The notes: generated by a model from the letters alone, not told the origin. Positions 5,990 to 12,631 are shown, counted from the stretch's first letter. The stretch is DNA of 13,761 nt from Prado023 sp032123675 (GCA_032123675.1 JAQBEX010000113.1:1-13761), one strand, 5' to 3'. Numbers and translations: made by a program.

Positions 5990-6844
5990 ATGGACGACAA
6001 CTCGCAGGCCCGGAGCTCGGCGTTCCATGCGCAGGTCAACCTGGCGCAATGGGACGAGCGGGCCCCAGCCCACGCCGCCTCACCGGACTACCACGTCGAG
6101 GACTTCGTGTCCGACCCCGCCTACCTGTCCGACGTCGTGCGCTTCGACCTGCCGCTCCTGGGCGACGTATCTGGCCTGCGCGGGGTCCACCTGCAGTGCC
6201 ATCTGGGCACGGACACCCTCTCGCTGGCGCGCCTGGGGGCCGAGATGACCGGGCTGGACTTCTCGCCGGCCGCCATCGCCGAGGCCCGCGCCCTCGCGCA
6301 GCGGTGCGCAACTCCTGCCGACTTCGTGGTCTGCGACGTGTACGCCGCGCTCGACGTTCTCGAGGAGGGCGGATACGACCTGGTGTTCACCGGGATCGGG
6401 GCCCTGTGCTGGCTGCCCGACATCGGGCGCTGGGCGGATGTCGTCGCAGACCTGCTGGCCCCCGGTGGCAGGCTGTTCCTGCGCGAGGGGCATCCGATGC
6501 TGTGGGCCCTTGCCGATCCTGATGCGTCCGGAGCACTGCGCGTGGAGTACCCCTACTTCGAGCGGCCGGACCCGACGCAGTGGGTTGAGGGCGGGACGTA
6601 CGTGAGCACCGACGTCGCGTTCACCAACAACGTCAGCTACGAGTGGAACCACGGGCTCGGGGAGATCGTCAGTGCCCTGTTGGCGCGTGGGATGCAGATC
6701 ACCGGCCTCGCCGAGCATGACAGCATCCCGTGGGATGGCATCCCCGGGCAGATGGTGCGCATCGAGGGCGGCGAGTACCGGCTGGCCGATCGACCGGAGC
6801 GCCTGCCCGCCAGCTACACCCTCCAGGCGGTCAAGCCGGCCTGA
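5990..6844 (+). CDS. Class I SAM-dependent methyltransferase
   Basis: The 284-residue protein shows the subfamily in which motif I reads LQCHxG instead of GxGxG: VHLQCHLGTDTLSLARLGA near residues 67-85, then motif post-I TGLDFSPAAIAEARALA near 87-103, DFVVCDVYAAL near 110-120 (acidic loop and adenine contact), DLVFTGIGALCWLPD near 129-143 (motif IV) and LAPGGRLFLREGHP near 157-170. The N-terminus contains the family-typical YHVEDFVSDP region. The C-terminal part (YVSTDVAFTNNVSYEWNHGLGEIVSALL, then a final PASYTLQAVKP) is the usual substrate side of this family. Members are annotated only as methyltransferases and the substrate is unknown. The start ATG 5990 has no ribosome-binding site but a -10-like hexamer six bases upstream. 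Its stop is 11 bases from the stop of the convergent ku gene. Confidence 0.85.
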   Translation: MDDNSQARSSAFHAQVNLAQWDERAPAHAASPDYHVEDFVSDPAYLSDVVRFDLPLLGDVSGLRGVHLQCHLGTDTLSLARLGAEMTGLDFSPAAIAEARALAQRCATPADFVVCDVYAALDVLEEGGYDLVFTGIGALCWLPDIGRWADVVADLLAPGGRLFLREGHPMLWALADPDASGALRVEYPYFERPDPTQWVEGGTYVSTDVAFTNNVSYEWNHGLGEIVSALLARGMQITGLAEHDSIPWDGIPGQMVRIEGGEYRLADRPERLPASYTLQAVKPA

Positions 6845-6855
6845 CGGGAGCCGGT

Positions 6856-7704
6856 TCAGGTGCCCCCCGCTGCGGGTTCGCCGGTGGCAGCGGGGTCGGG
6901 ATCCTCGCCAGGTGCCGCACGCGCGGCCTGGGTGCGACGGACCGACTCCTGGAGCGCGGTCATCAGGTCGATGACCGTCCCGGAATCGGCGGCGGCGTCG
7001 TCGGGATTCGGCAGGATCACGTCCTCGCCGGCGAGCTTCTTCGCCAGCAGCTCCAGCACTGCCTCGCGGTACTCGTCGGTGTGCGCGGCCGGGTCGAAGT
7101 CCTCGCTCAGGCTCGCCACCAGCGAGCCGGCCATCTCCAGCTCCTGGGGACGCACGGAGATGTCCTCATCGCCGATGCCCTCGAACTCCGGCACGCGCAC
7201 CTCATCCGGCCAGAGCATGGTCTGCAGCACGAGAACATCGTCGCGCACGCGCAGCAGCCCGAGCCGAGTGCGCTTGCGCATCGTCATCAGGATCACCGCT
7301 GTTCGATCGGTCTGCTCGAGCGCGCGACGCAGCAGGACGTAGGGCTTGGCCGCCCCAGTGGCCGGCTCGAGGTAGTACGCCTTGTCGAAGTACAGCGGGT
7401 CGATCTGGTCGGCCGGTGCGAACTGGACGATCTCGAGGTCGCGCCCGTGCGGCACCTGGAGCCCCTCGAGCTCGTCCTCGGCGACGATGACCCGCCGGCC
7501 GGTCTCGTCCTCGTAGCCCTTGCCGATCTCAGCGAACGCCACGACCTGGTCGCACGTCTGGCACGTGCGCTGGTACTTGATCCGCCCACCGTCGGCCACG
7601 TGCACCTGGTGGAACCGCACGTCCCGGTCCTCGGTGGCCGCGTACATCTTCACGGGGATGTGGACGAGCCCGAAGGCGACGTTCCCACTCCACATGGCGC
7701 GCAT
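6856..7704 (-). CDS. ku: Ku protein, non-homologous end joining
   Basis: The 282-residue protein is a bacterial Ku, a homodimeric ring that binds double-strand ends and recruits LigD. It starts with MRAMWSGNVAFGLVHIPVKMYAATE, close to the family's usual 'MRaiWkGaisFGLVnVPVklY.AT'. Next come FHQVH, a CQTCDQVV CxxC knuckle, GKGYEDETGRRVIVAEDEL, VQFAPADQIDPLYFDKAYYLEP and KPYVLLRRALEQTDRTAV, then LGLLRVRDDVLVLQTMLWPDEVR, all standard Ku core blocks. The C-terminal 45 residues contain the minimal LigD-interacting region (VIDLMTALQESVRRT) and an acidic, Pro/Ala-rich tail. ATG 7704 is chosen because family homology begins exactly there. The 21-residue upstream extension would overlap the divergent ligase gene start and is rejected. 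A CACAAT hexamer lies six bases before the ATG and no Shine-Dalgarno sequence is seen, suggesting a leaderless mRNA. It is divergent from the two LigD genes, separated by 69 bases. Confidence 0.95.
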   Translation of the reverse strand: MRAMWSGNVAFGLVHIPVKMYAATEDRDVRFHQVHVADGGRIKYQRTCQTCDQVVAFAEIGKGYEDETGRRVIVAEDELEGLQVPHGRDLEIVQFAPADQIDPLYFDKAYYLEPATGAAKPYVLLRRALEQTDRTAVILMTMRKRTRLGLLRVRDDVLVLQTMLWPDEVRVPEFEGIGDEDISVRPQELEMAGSLVASLSEDFDPAAHTDEYREAVLELLAKKLAGEDVILPNPDDAAADSGTVIDLMTALQESVRRTQAARAAPGEDPDPAATGEPAAGGT

Positions 7705-7773
7705 CCGGTCATTGTGTGCCAGTCGAGCCGTTGACGCAGGGCGATGGGTCGTCGCCCCCGCCATCATGGTGGC
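7705..7773. promoter_or_regulatory. Divergent ku / ligD promoter region
   Basis: On the minus strand CACAAT-GACCGG-ATG precedes ku (hexamer 7711-7716). On the plus strand CATCAT-GGTGGC-GTG precedes the ligase gene (hexamer 7762-7767, GTG 7774). Both keep the A at position 2 and T at position 6 of the TANNNT -10 consensus with a six-base gap, suggesting two divergent leaderless transcripts. No ribosome-binding sequence is visible for either gene. Confidence 0.4.
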
Positions 7774-8754
7774 GTGGTGGACGACGAGGCGGTCGAGGCG
7801 CTGTGGGCGCAGGTTGCCCCGATGCTGGCCAGCGGGCCGCCGGATCCGCTCGTGCTCCCCCCGGGGCCGGCGTGGTCATTCGAGGTCAAGTGGGACGGCG
7901 TCCGCGCGCTGGCCCTGGTCCGCTCCGACGGGTCGATCGCCCTGCGCAGCCGCACGCCCAGGGACTTGTCCGAGCGGTTCCCCGCGATCGTGGCGCCCTC
8001 GGTGGGTGCCGGGCTGGCCGGGCGGATCGCACCGGCGATCCTCGACGGCGAGTGCGTGTACTTCGACGCGGCCAACCGGCCCTCCTTCCCGCGAACGATG
8101 CGCGGTGGGGTCGGGGTCCGCTTCATGGTCTTCGACGTCCTGGCCGCTCAGGGCCGGGACGTTCGCGCCGACCCGTTGACGCAACGCCGCTCACTCCTGG
8201 CGGGGCTTGACCTGCCGACGCTCACCGACGGTGCGTGGTTCCCCTCTGCCGTGTTCGATGACGGGCGGGCCCTGCTGGCCGCCACCCGGGAGCAGGGGCT
8301 CGAGGGGGTGATGGCCAAGCGGGTGGACAGCACGTACGCGTCCGGGATGCGCTCGCCCGGGTGGGTCAAGCTGCCGCATCGCAGCGTCACGGACGCCGTG
8401 GTCGTGGGATGGGTCCGCTCCGAGTCCGGCGGCGCAGTTGCCTCGCTCGCGGTGGCCGATGCCGCGGGAGCCTTCCTCGGAACGGTCGGCAGCGGGATGA
8501 CGGCGCGGATGTCCGATGCTCTGCGCGCGGTGCTCGACTCCACGGCGCGGCAGGGCCCGCCCGTGCATCTGTCCGACGAGGTGCGCGCCTTCCTGCGCCG
8601 GACGTATGGCGATCGCGTGGCCTGGGTCGACCCCCTGCTGGTCGCCGAGGTTCGCCACCTCGGTCACACGGACAGCGGCAGCCTTCGTCAGCCCGTGCTG
8701 CGGCGGATGCGCCCCGACCTGTCCCCGGCCGACCTCCCGGGCAGCCGGTGGTGA
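7774..8754 (+). CDS. ATP-dependent DNA ligase, LigD-type ligase domain as a separate protein
   Basis: The 326-residue protein is an ATP-dependent DNA ligase that seals nicks in end joining. Motif I is FEVKWDGVRALAL with the AMP-accepting lysine at K39. Motif III region is AILDGECVYFD at 88-98 (with FMVFDVL further on at 117-123), motif IV is LEGVMAKR at 176-183, and motif V region is GWVKLPHR at 196-203. A C-terminal OB-fold follows, from about 205 (AVVVGWVRSESGGAVASLAVAD) to the end. In most actinobacterial motif V sequences the form is W.K.K; here the second lysine is a proline, a point to verify. The start is uncertain: GTG 7774 or 7777 fit best with a leaderless transcript, while ATG 7744 would add ten residues (GRRPRHHGG) with no ribosome-binding site. 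The stop overlaps the polymerase start as GTGA, so the two are co-translated. There is no polymerase or phosphoesterase domain in this protein. Confidence 0.9.
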   Translation: MVDDEAVEALWAQVAPMLASGPPDPLVLPPGPAWSFEVKWDGVRALALVRSDGSIALRSRTPRDLSERFPAIVAPSVGAGLAGRIAPAILDGECVYFDAANRPSFPRTMRGGVGVRFMVFDVLAAQGRDVRADPLTQRRSLLAGLDLPTLTDGAWFPSAVFDDGRALLAATREQGLEGVMAKRVDSTYASGMRSPGWVKLPHRSVTDAVVVGWVRSESGGAVASLAVADAAGAFLGTVGSGMTARMSDALRAVLDSTARQGPPVHLSDEVRAFLRRTYGDRVAWVDPLLVAEVRHLGHTDSGSLRQPVLRRMRPDLSPADLPGSRW

Positions 8755-9662
8755 CACCGGGCCGGGAGCCGGTCAGCACGGTCGTGGCTGGCCGGCGGCT
8801 GCGCCTGACGAACCTCGACAAGGTGCTCTACCCGGAGTCAGCAACGACGAAGGCGGAGCTCTTCAGCTACATCCTGGCTGTCAGCGAGCCGCTGCTCGCC
8901 CAGCTGGCCAACCGACCCATCACGAGGCGGAGGTGGCCTGACGGTGTGGACCAGCCCGACTTCTATGAGAAGGCAGTGCGCCCGGGCACCCCCGAGTGGA
9001 TCGGCCACGTGCAGCTGCGCCGCTCCGGCGAGGACTTCTCCGGCTACATCGACCACCCATTGCTGGAGGGGCACGCGGATGACTCGGCGGCCCTGGTCTG
9101 GTTCGTCCAACAGGGAACGCTGGAGTTCCACACGCCCCAGTGGCGGATCGGCCGCAAGTTCGGGGTGCTGGGCAGTGCCGGCCCCGCAGACCGGATGGTC
9201 CTTGATCTGGACCCGGGCGCCCCGGCCGGCCTGGCCGAGTGCGCCGAGGTGGCCCTCGTGGCCCGCGAGATCCTCGCAGGTGCGGGTCTTGCCTCGGTCC
9301 CGGTGGCCAGCGGGTCCAAGGGCCTGCATGTCTACGTGCCGCTGCCGCGACCGGTTCCGAGTTCCGATGCAGTCGCTCTGGCCCGCACGACGGCCGAGGC
9401 GCTGGCCACGGCGCTGCCCGGTGTGGTCGAGCTCAGGATGGCCAGGGATCGCCGGCCGGGGCGGGTGTTCGTCGATGTCGGGCAGAACCTGGCCGCCCGG
9501 AACACGATCACTGCCTACTCCCCGCGGGGGCGCGCGCACCCGCACGTGGCGACACCGCTGACCTGGGCGGAGGTGGAGGCCGGGGATCCTGAGCCGGCTG
9601 ACGTGCGCACCATGCCGGATCGGCTGGCCCGTCTGGGTGACCTGATGGCCGAGCGGCGCTGA
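8751..9662 (+). CDS. LigD-type polymerase (primase-like) domain protein
   Basis: The 303-residue protein is the LigD polymerase module, an archaeo-eukaryotic primase-fold enzyme that fills gaps and adds ribonucleotides at ends held by Ku. Family blocks are LTNLDKVLYPESATTKAEL at about 19-37, NRPITRRRWPDGV at 54-66, DQPDFYEKAV at 67-76, ALVWFVQQGTLEFH at 114-127, the catalytic DLDPG at 152-156, SGSKGLHVYVPL at 187-198, FVDVGQNLAARNTITAYSPR at 240-259 and TPLTWAEVE at 268-276. The last catalytic block usually reads 'flDylRN'; here it is FVDVGQN, keeping the aspartate and asparagine but with Q for R. Length equals that of a stand-alone polymerase domain. The start is GTG 8751, which overlaps the ligase stop. 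Together with ku this gives a full end-joining set, but no LigD phosphoesterase domain is present here. Confidence 0.9.
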   Translation: MTPGREPVSTVVAGRRLRLTNLDKVLYPESATTKAELFSYILAVSEPLLAQLANRPITRRRWPDGVDQPDFYEKAVRPGTPEWIGHVQLRRSGEDFSGYIDHPLLEGHADDSAALVWFVQQGTLEFHTPQWRIGRKFGVLGSAGPADRMVLDLDPGAPAGLAECAEVALVAREILAGAGLASVPVASGSKGLHVYVPLPRPVPSSDAVALARTTAEALATALPGVVELRMARDRRPGRVFVDVGQNLAARNTITAYSPRGRAHPHVATPLTWAEVEAGDPEPADVRTMPDRLARLGDLMAERR

Positions 9663-9727
9663 GGACGGCGTGACGCGGTGACTGCGCGCGGGTGTGGGGC
9701 GTGCGGCGTCCCGCCGGGAGGGCTGGG

Positions 9728-9751
9728 TATCCTGACGGCGAATCGAGGAGG
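9728..9751 (+). promoter_or_regulatory. Probable -10 and ribosome-binding site of the lipoprotein gene
   Basis: TATCCT at 9728-9733 fits TANNNT and would start a leader of about 17 bases containing GAGGAGG at 9745-9751, five bases before ATG 9757. No convincing -35 is seen. Confidence 0.5.
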
Positions 9752-9756
9752 TTCAC

Positions 9757-10176
9757 ATGCGTAGGACTGTTGCTGCCATCGCCGGCCTGGTGCTCGTCGG
9801 AGGGCTCGTCGGGTGCGGCCAGGACAGCGTGGAGGAGTCCAACGAGGCGCTGTGCAACTCCCTGTCGGATCTCCAGGCGGATGTCGAGGAGTTCCGCACC
9901 ATGCTGACCTCCGGTGCGACCCGAGACGAGTTGGAGATTCAGCTCAACTCCGTGAGCGCGGACACCAAGAACGTGGTGATCGACGCCAAGGAGCTCGCGC
10001 AGTCGGTCTCCGACGACCTGAACGCTGCAGCTGACGAGCTGAAGTCCAGCGTCAGCGAGCTCGATGACGAGGCCGTGACTGACGAGCAGATGAGGACCGA
10101 CCTGAGCGCTGCTGTCGATGGGTACCAGGCGGGCGTGACCGATGTGCAGGATCAGGTGGGTTGCTCCGCTGAGTGA
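9757..10176 (+). CDS. Small predicted lipoprotein, mostly helical, unknown function
   Basis: The 139-residue protein has a lipoprotein signal: MRRT, a hydrophobic stretch AAIAGLVLVGG, and the lipobox LVGC with the lipid-modified cysteine at position 20. The mature part is acidic and rich in Ser, Asp, Glu, Ala and Leu. Heptad-like spacing (LCNSLSDLQADVEEFRTML, VIDAKELAQSVSDDLNAAADELKSSVSEL) indicates long helices or coiled coil. It ends VGCSAE; with C33 in the mature part this leaves two cysteines that could form a disulfide. Similar small secreted helical lipoproteins are common in actinobacteria and have no assigned function. The start is certain: a strong GAGGAGG is five bases upstream. Its last 25 bases overlap the 3' end of the convergent HTH_42 gene. 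Confidence 0.85.
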   Translation: MRRTVAAIAGLVLVGGLVGCGQDSVEESNEALCNSLSDLQADVEEFRTMLTSGATRDELEIQLNSVSADTKNVVIDAKELAQSVSDDLNAAADELKSSVSELDDEAVTDEQMRTDLSAAVDGYQAGVTDVQDQVGCSAE

Positions 10177-11345
10177 TCGGCCCATGAGATGCGACCCGGC
10201 TTGCCGATGAAGTCGCAGTAGCCCCGCAGGGCACGTTCCAGGGCTGTCCTGGCTCGGGTGGGCACCGGCACGAACGGCGTCGCGCTGAGGGTCATGCTCC
10301 GAGTCAGTTCCCTGCGCCGCCACGTGCCCACGACCTGCCCCCCGAGCACGAGGGTTGGGAGGAACATGCCGTTGCCGCCGGGCACGACCCGGCGCTCGTG
10401 CGCGGCATCCAGCTGCGCTGTCCGGTCCCGGTAGCCGAGGATGAGCTCGTCGAAACCAGGCAGTGCCCGGGCCGTGCGGATCGATGCCTGCGCAGACAGG
10501 TCCGGGAGCGCCTCCCGGAGCGAGTCGTGCACGAACAGTTCGCGGTCATCGACGTGGAGGACGGTCACGCAGTCGGCTGCGGCTAGGCCGGCCCGCGCGT
10601 CGCGCACAGTGAGATCGGCCCATCGGGCAAGGTCGTGGGCGCTGACCGGACCGTGGCTGCGGACGAACCGTTCAGCGATCGTGGCCAGGGCAGCCTCCCG
10701 ATCCAGCGTGACCGCGTCCGGGGCGAACTCCTCGAGCAGGACGAACGTCTGCTCACGTGCCCGATTCGGGCCCACGCACGTGATGCCCTTCTGGCTGGCG
10801 TACCAGAGCAGGTGGTAGGCGCGTTGCCCCGCCGCGGAGACACCGGCAGCCTCGATCACCGAGACGCACTCGGCTCGGGTCAACGCGGCTCCGCCCGCCA
10901 GCGCGGCGCCAAGTGCGTCCGCGGACCTGTCGGCGTCAGCCTCGGTGAGCTCCAGGTGCGCCCGGCGCTTCGCGGCGCCGCCCTGGGCTCGGGCACCGAG
11001 GTGCTCGAGCATCCACCGGGCATCCCGCCCGGGCACGACGTGCAGGGTCCCGCGCATCGGCCACGTGCGCAGGATCTCGCCGGACTCGAAAGCCGCGGCG
11101 ACGTCCGACCTGGTCAGGCCGGTTCGCAGCCCCAGGGACCACTGGACGCTGCCGAGGTCCTGCCCCTGCATCGCGCCGAACCACTCGACCACGTCCTGGG
11201 GCGCGCGGACCCCGACCGCGGTGTCGTCGACCGCGGTGTCGTCGAGCAGGGGGTCGTCGAGCACGGGGTCGTCGAGCAGGAGGCTGCGCATGCGGGCAGC
11301 ACGAACACGGGCGCTGGTGCGCTCCGTGCTCGGTGTCGTGGCCAT
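10152..11345 (-). CDS. Winged-helix DNA-binding domain protein (HTH_42 family)
   Basis: The 397-residue protein belongs to the HTH_42 winged-helix family, relatives of YcaQ-type DNA glycosylase-like proteins. Typical blocks are VVEWFGAMQGQDLGSVQWSLG at 52-72 (usual 'A..lv.lQaQd....'), ILRTWPMRGTLHVVP at 91-105 (the diagnostic 'twpmRgTlH' motif), TRAECVSVIEAAG, LLWYASQKGITCVGP, RFVRSHGPVSAHDLARWADLT (winged helix) and a final half with FDELILGYRDRTAQL, then VLGGQVVGTWRR. Function is not firmly established for most members. An insertion at about 24-43 (LDDP/VDDT repeats) is encoded by a 15-bp tandem repeat. ATG 11345 is preceded by GGAGGA with a short gap, and homology does not reach upstream of it. 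Its 3' end overlaps the lipoprotein gene by 25 bases. Confidence 0.85.
   Translation of the reverse strand: MATTPSTERTSARVRAARMRSLLLDDPVLDDPLLDDTAVDDTAVGVRAPQDVVEWFGAMQGQDLGSVQWSLGLRTGLTRSDVAAAFESGEILRTWPMRGTLHVVPGRDARWMLEHLGARAQGGAAKRRAHLELTEADADRSADALGAALAGGAALTRAECVSVIEAAGVSAAGQRAYHLLWYASQKGITCVGPNRAREQTFVLLEEFAPDAVTLDREAALATIAERFVRSHGPVSAHDLARWADLTVRDARAGLAAADCVTVLHVDDRELFVHDSLREALPDLSAQASIRTARALPGFDELILGYRDRTAQLDAAHERRVVPGGNGMFLPTLVLGGQVVGTWRRRELTRSMTLSATPFVPVPTRARTALERALRGYCDFIGKPGRISWADHSAEQPT
11221..11280 (-). repeat. 15-bp in-frame tandem repeat (four copies) in the HTH_42 gene
   Basis: On the plus strand four units with core GTCGTCGA occur at 11221-11235, 11236-11250, 11251-11265 and 11266-11280, with about 1-3 differences between neighbours. 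They encode consecutive five-residue units of the type (L/V)DD(P/T)x near residues 24-43. Because each unit is five codons, changes in copy number keep the frame. Confidence 0.85.
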
Positions 11346-11361
11346 CGGTTCCTCCGCTGCG

Positions 11362-11367
11362 AGCGTA
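11362..11367 (-). promoter_or_regulatory. Probable -10 element of the HTH_42 gene
   Basis: Minus-strand TACGCT fits TANNNT. Transcription would start near 11355, giving a leader of only about ten bases that is essentially the GGAGGA ribosome-binding site. Confidence 0.4.
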
Positions 11368-11368
11368 G

Positions 11369-11402
11369 CGGGCTGGCTGCTGGCGAACGGGTGGCCAGCC
11401 CG
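11369..11402 (-). terminator. 9-bp inverted repeat upstream of the HTH_42 promoter (terminator or operator)
   Basis: CGGGCTGGC at 11369-11377 and GCCAGCCCG at 11394-11402 are perfect complements around a 16-base loop. Its place just upstream of the -10 of the HTH_42 gene and about 93 bases past the ctlX stop allows two readings: a second terminator for ctlX or an operator for the downstream gene. Confidence 0.4.
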
Positions 11403-11411
11403 GGGGACTCT

Positions 11412-11450
11412 GGGCATCGCCGGGGGAGCATCCCCGCACGGCTTGTGCCC
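11412..11450 (-). terminator. Long imperfect hairpin downstream of ctlX
   Basis: Three nested stem segments line up symmetrically: GGGCA 11412-11416 with TGCCC 11446-11450, GCCG 11419-11422 with CGGC 11439-11442, and GGGGA 11423-11427 with TCCCC 11431-11435, around a three-base loop. It begins 44 bases after the ctlX stop in the direction of transcription, so a terminator for ctlX is the likely role. No T-tract follows. Confidence 0.5.
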
Positions 11451-11494
11451 GAGGCCGCCGATCTGCCTGACGATCCTGCGCTGTTGGGCGGCGC

Positions 11495-12445
11495 TCAGGC
11501 CGCGTCCAGGTCGGCACCGGCCAGGGCGTCGGCCTGGGGCCGAGGCTCAAGGTGGATTCCGGCGATCATGCACCGCACCGAGCCCCCAGCGAGCTCGATC
11601 GGCGCGACGTCGACCGGGAGCAGGGTGCAGCGCTCCTCGAGGACGGAGCGCTGGGCGAGGGTCAGGCTGGCGGCTGCACGCGATGACAGCGCAAGGACGC
11701 GCTGGCCCGCCCCATCGAGTTCGATGGTGTTCCCGGCGAACTCTGCCACCTGCGCCTGGCTCAGCGCGATGACGTGCCGGCCGCCCGCCTCAAGCCGCGC
11801 TGTGATCTCCGCGCGCATGGCCGGATCGGGCACCGTGTCCAGCCCCACCATCGCGTAGTCGGTCCCGACCGACATCATGACGTTCGTGTGATAGATCGGG
11901 CGGCCGGAGGGATCGATGGCGTCGAACAGGACCGGCTCGTAGCCGAAGGCATCGCAGAACTGCGCGAAGAGCCCGGCATCAGCACGCAGGGAGCGGGCGG
12001 CGAACGCCACGGAGCCCACGTGGTCGAGCACCATGGCGCCGGTGCCCTCGAGGAACCGACCCTCGGCTTCCGCTGCGGTGAAGTCGACGACCTCGTGGAC
12101 GTCGTATCGGCTGGTGAGGAACTCCAGGACGTCGCGGCGGCGCTCCGTCCGCCGGTTCTGTGCGTACATCGGGTAGACGGCGATCCGGCCCCCGGCGTGC
12201 GTGGAGATCCAGTTGTTGGGGAACACGCTGTCGGGCCGGTGGTGCTCGGTGTCGTCGAAGACATGGACACGTACACCCGCGGCGCGCAGCCGCTCGGCCA
12301 GCGTCGTGGCCGCAGCGAAGGCACGGCCGGCGGCGTCGGTGGCCGGCCAGGCGCGCTGAAAGGTGTTGTCGCCCGCGGTCTCCGGGTTGGGGCGGAAGTG
12401 GTGCGGCCGGACCAGGAGGACGTCGGTGGGGGCCTGTGCTGGCAT
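11495..12445 (-). CDS. ctlX: CtlX-type citrulline/arginine-related hydrolase (guanidino-group modifying superfamily)
   Basis: The 316-residue protein belongs to the arginine deiminase/amidinotransferase superfamily, closest in motif pattern to the citrulline utilization hydrolase CtlX. Landmarks are LLVRPHHFRPNPETAGDNTFQ at 10-30, DSVFPNNWIS at 72-81 (substrate-binding Asp and Asn), LEGTGAMVLD at 132-141, the histidine block HTNVMMSVG at 186-194 and the nucleophile block GGSVRCMIAG with C292. All three expected catalytic positions (Asp/Glu, His, Cys) are present, so it should be active. Which guanidino or ureido substrate it uses (citrulline, arginine or a methylarginine) cannot be told from sequence alone. 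ATG 12445 has GAGGTGA seven bases upstream of its effective spacing and is where homology begins; a longer in-frame extension would run through the promoter. It is divergent from an Lrp/AsnC regulator, which fits control by an amino acid of the arginine pathway. No ornithine aminotransferase gene is adjacent here. Confidence 0.85.
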   Translation of the reverse strand: MPAQAPTDVLLVRPHHFRPNPETAGDNTFQRAWPATDAAGRAFAAATTLAERLRAAGVRVHVFDDTEHHRPDSVFPNNWISTHAGGRIAVYPMYAQNRRTERRRDVLEFLTSRYDVHEVVDFTAAEAEGRFLEGTGAMVLDHVGSVAFAARSLRADAGLFAQFCDAFGYEPVLFDAIDPSGRPIYHTNVMMSVGTDYAMVGLDTVPDPAMRAEITARLEAGGRHVIALSQAQVAEFAGNTIELDGAGQRVLALSSRAAASLTLAQRSVLEERCTLLPVDVAPIELAGGSVRCMIAGIHLEPRPQADALAGADLDAA

Positions 12446-12519
12446 GGCGTCACCTCGGTCTGGGATGGGCACCGGAACCGGTCGGCGCAGATGGGGTCGG
12501 GGGCGAGGACTGATCATCG

Positions 12520-12534
12520 CTGCGTGGTACGCAG
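12520..12534. promoter_or_regulatory. 15-bp palindrome at the predicted ctlX transcription start
   Basis: CTGCGTGGTACGCAG has perfect 6-bp arms around three bases. It is directly downstream of the predicted ctlX -10 and is centred on the predicted start site near 12528, a position suited to a repressor operator. Confidence 0.4.
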
Positions 12535-12564
12535 ACGCTAGAAGGCGCGCGACTACACTTACAA
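12535..12564 (-). promoter_or_regulatory. Candidate ctlX promoter
   Basis: On the minus strand TTGTAA (12559-12564) and TAGCGT (12535-12540) are spaced by 18 bases. They match four of six positions of TTGACA and the TANNNT -10 pattern. The resulting leader is about 83 bases and carries the GAGGTGA ribosome-binding site. Confidence 0.4.
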
Positions 12565-12568
12565 CTAG

Positions 12569-12585
12569 CGAAATGATCCATTTCG
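12569..12585. promoter_or_regulatory. 17-bp palindrome, candidate Lrp/AsnC operator
   Basis: CGAAATGATCCATTTCG has perfect 7-bp arms around three bases, in the only AT-rich stretch of the window, between the divergent ctlX and lrp genes. It lies just upstream of the proposed ctlX -35 and next to a GATAAT hexamer (12586-12591) that could be an alternative lrp -10. Lrp/AsnC regulators bind palindromes of about this length between divergent genes, so binding by the adjacent regulator is inferred. Confidence 0.55.
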
Positions 12586-12619
12586 GATAATTGGCGTCCA
12601 CTATGTGCAGTTGATGTGT

Positions 12620-12625
12620 CATATT
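12620..12625 (+). promoter_or_regulatory. Possible -10 for a leaderless lrp transcript
   Basis: CATATT-TGGGCA-ATG: the hexamer keeps A at position 2 and T at position 6 and lies six bases before ATG 12632, with no Shine-Dalgarno sequence. GATAAT at 12586-12591 is an alternative -10 that would give a 34-base leader. Confidence 0.35.
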
Positions 12626-12631
12626 TGGGCA

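Noticed and set aside
7705..7767. 21-residue extension of Ku upstream of ATG 7704
   Set aside because: It overlaps the start region of the divergent ligase gene and lies outside the Ku family homology.
8361..8750. 130-residue extension of the LigD polymerase frame
   Set aside because: It is out of frame within the ligase OB-fold and shows no domain; GTG 8751 gives the expected length and a GTGA overlap.
10635..11858. Long plus-strand open frame of about 407 residues opposite the HTH_42 and ctlX genes
   Set aside because: It crosses two genes with clear family matches, has no homology of its own in its translation, and long antisense frames are expected in DNA of this GC content.
12446..12622. 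A 59-residue N-terminal extension of ctlX, including a hydrophobic stretch that resembles a signal
   Set aside because: It would run through the promoter and palindromes shared with lrp, has no ribosome-binding site, and CtlX homology starts at ATG 12445.
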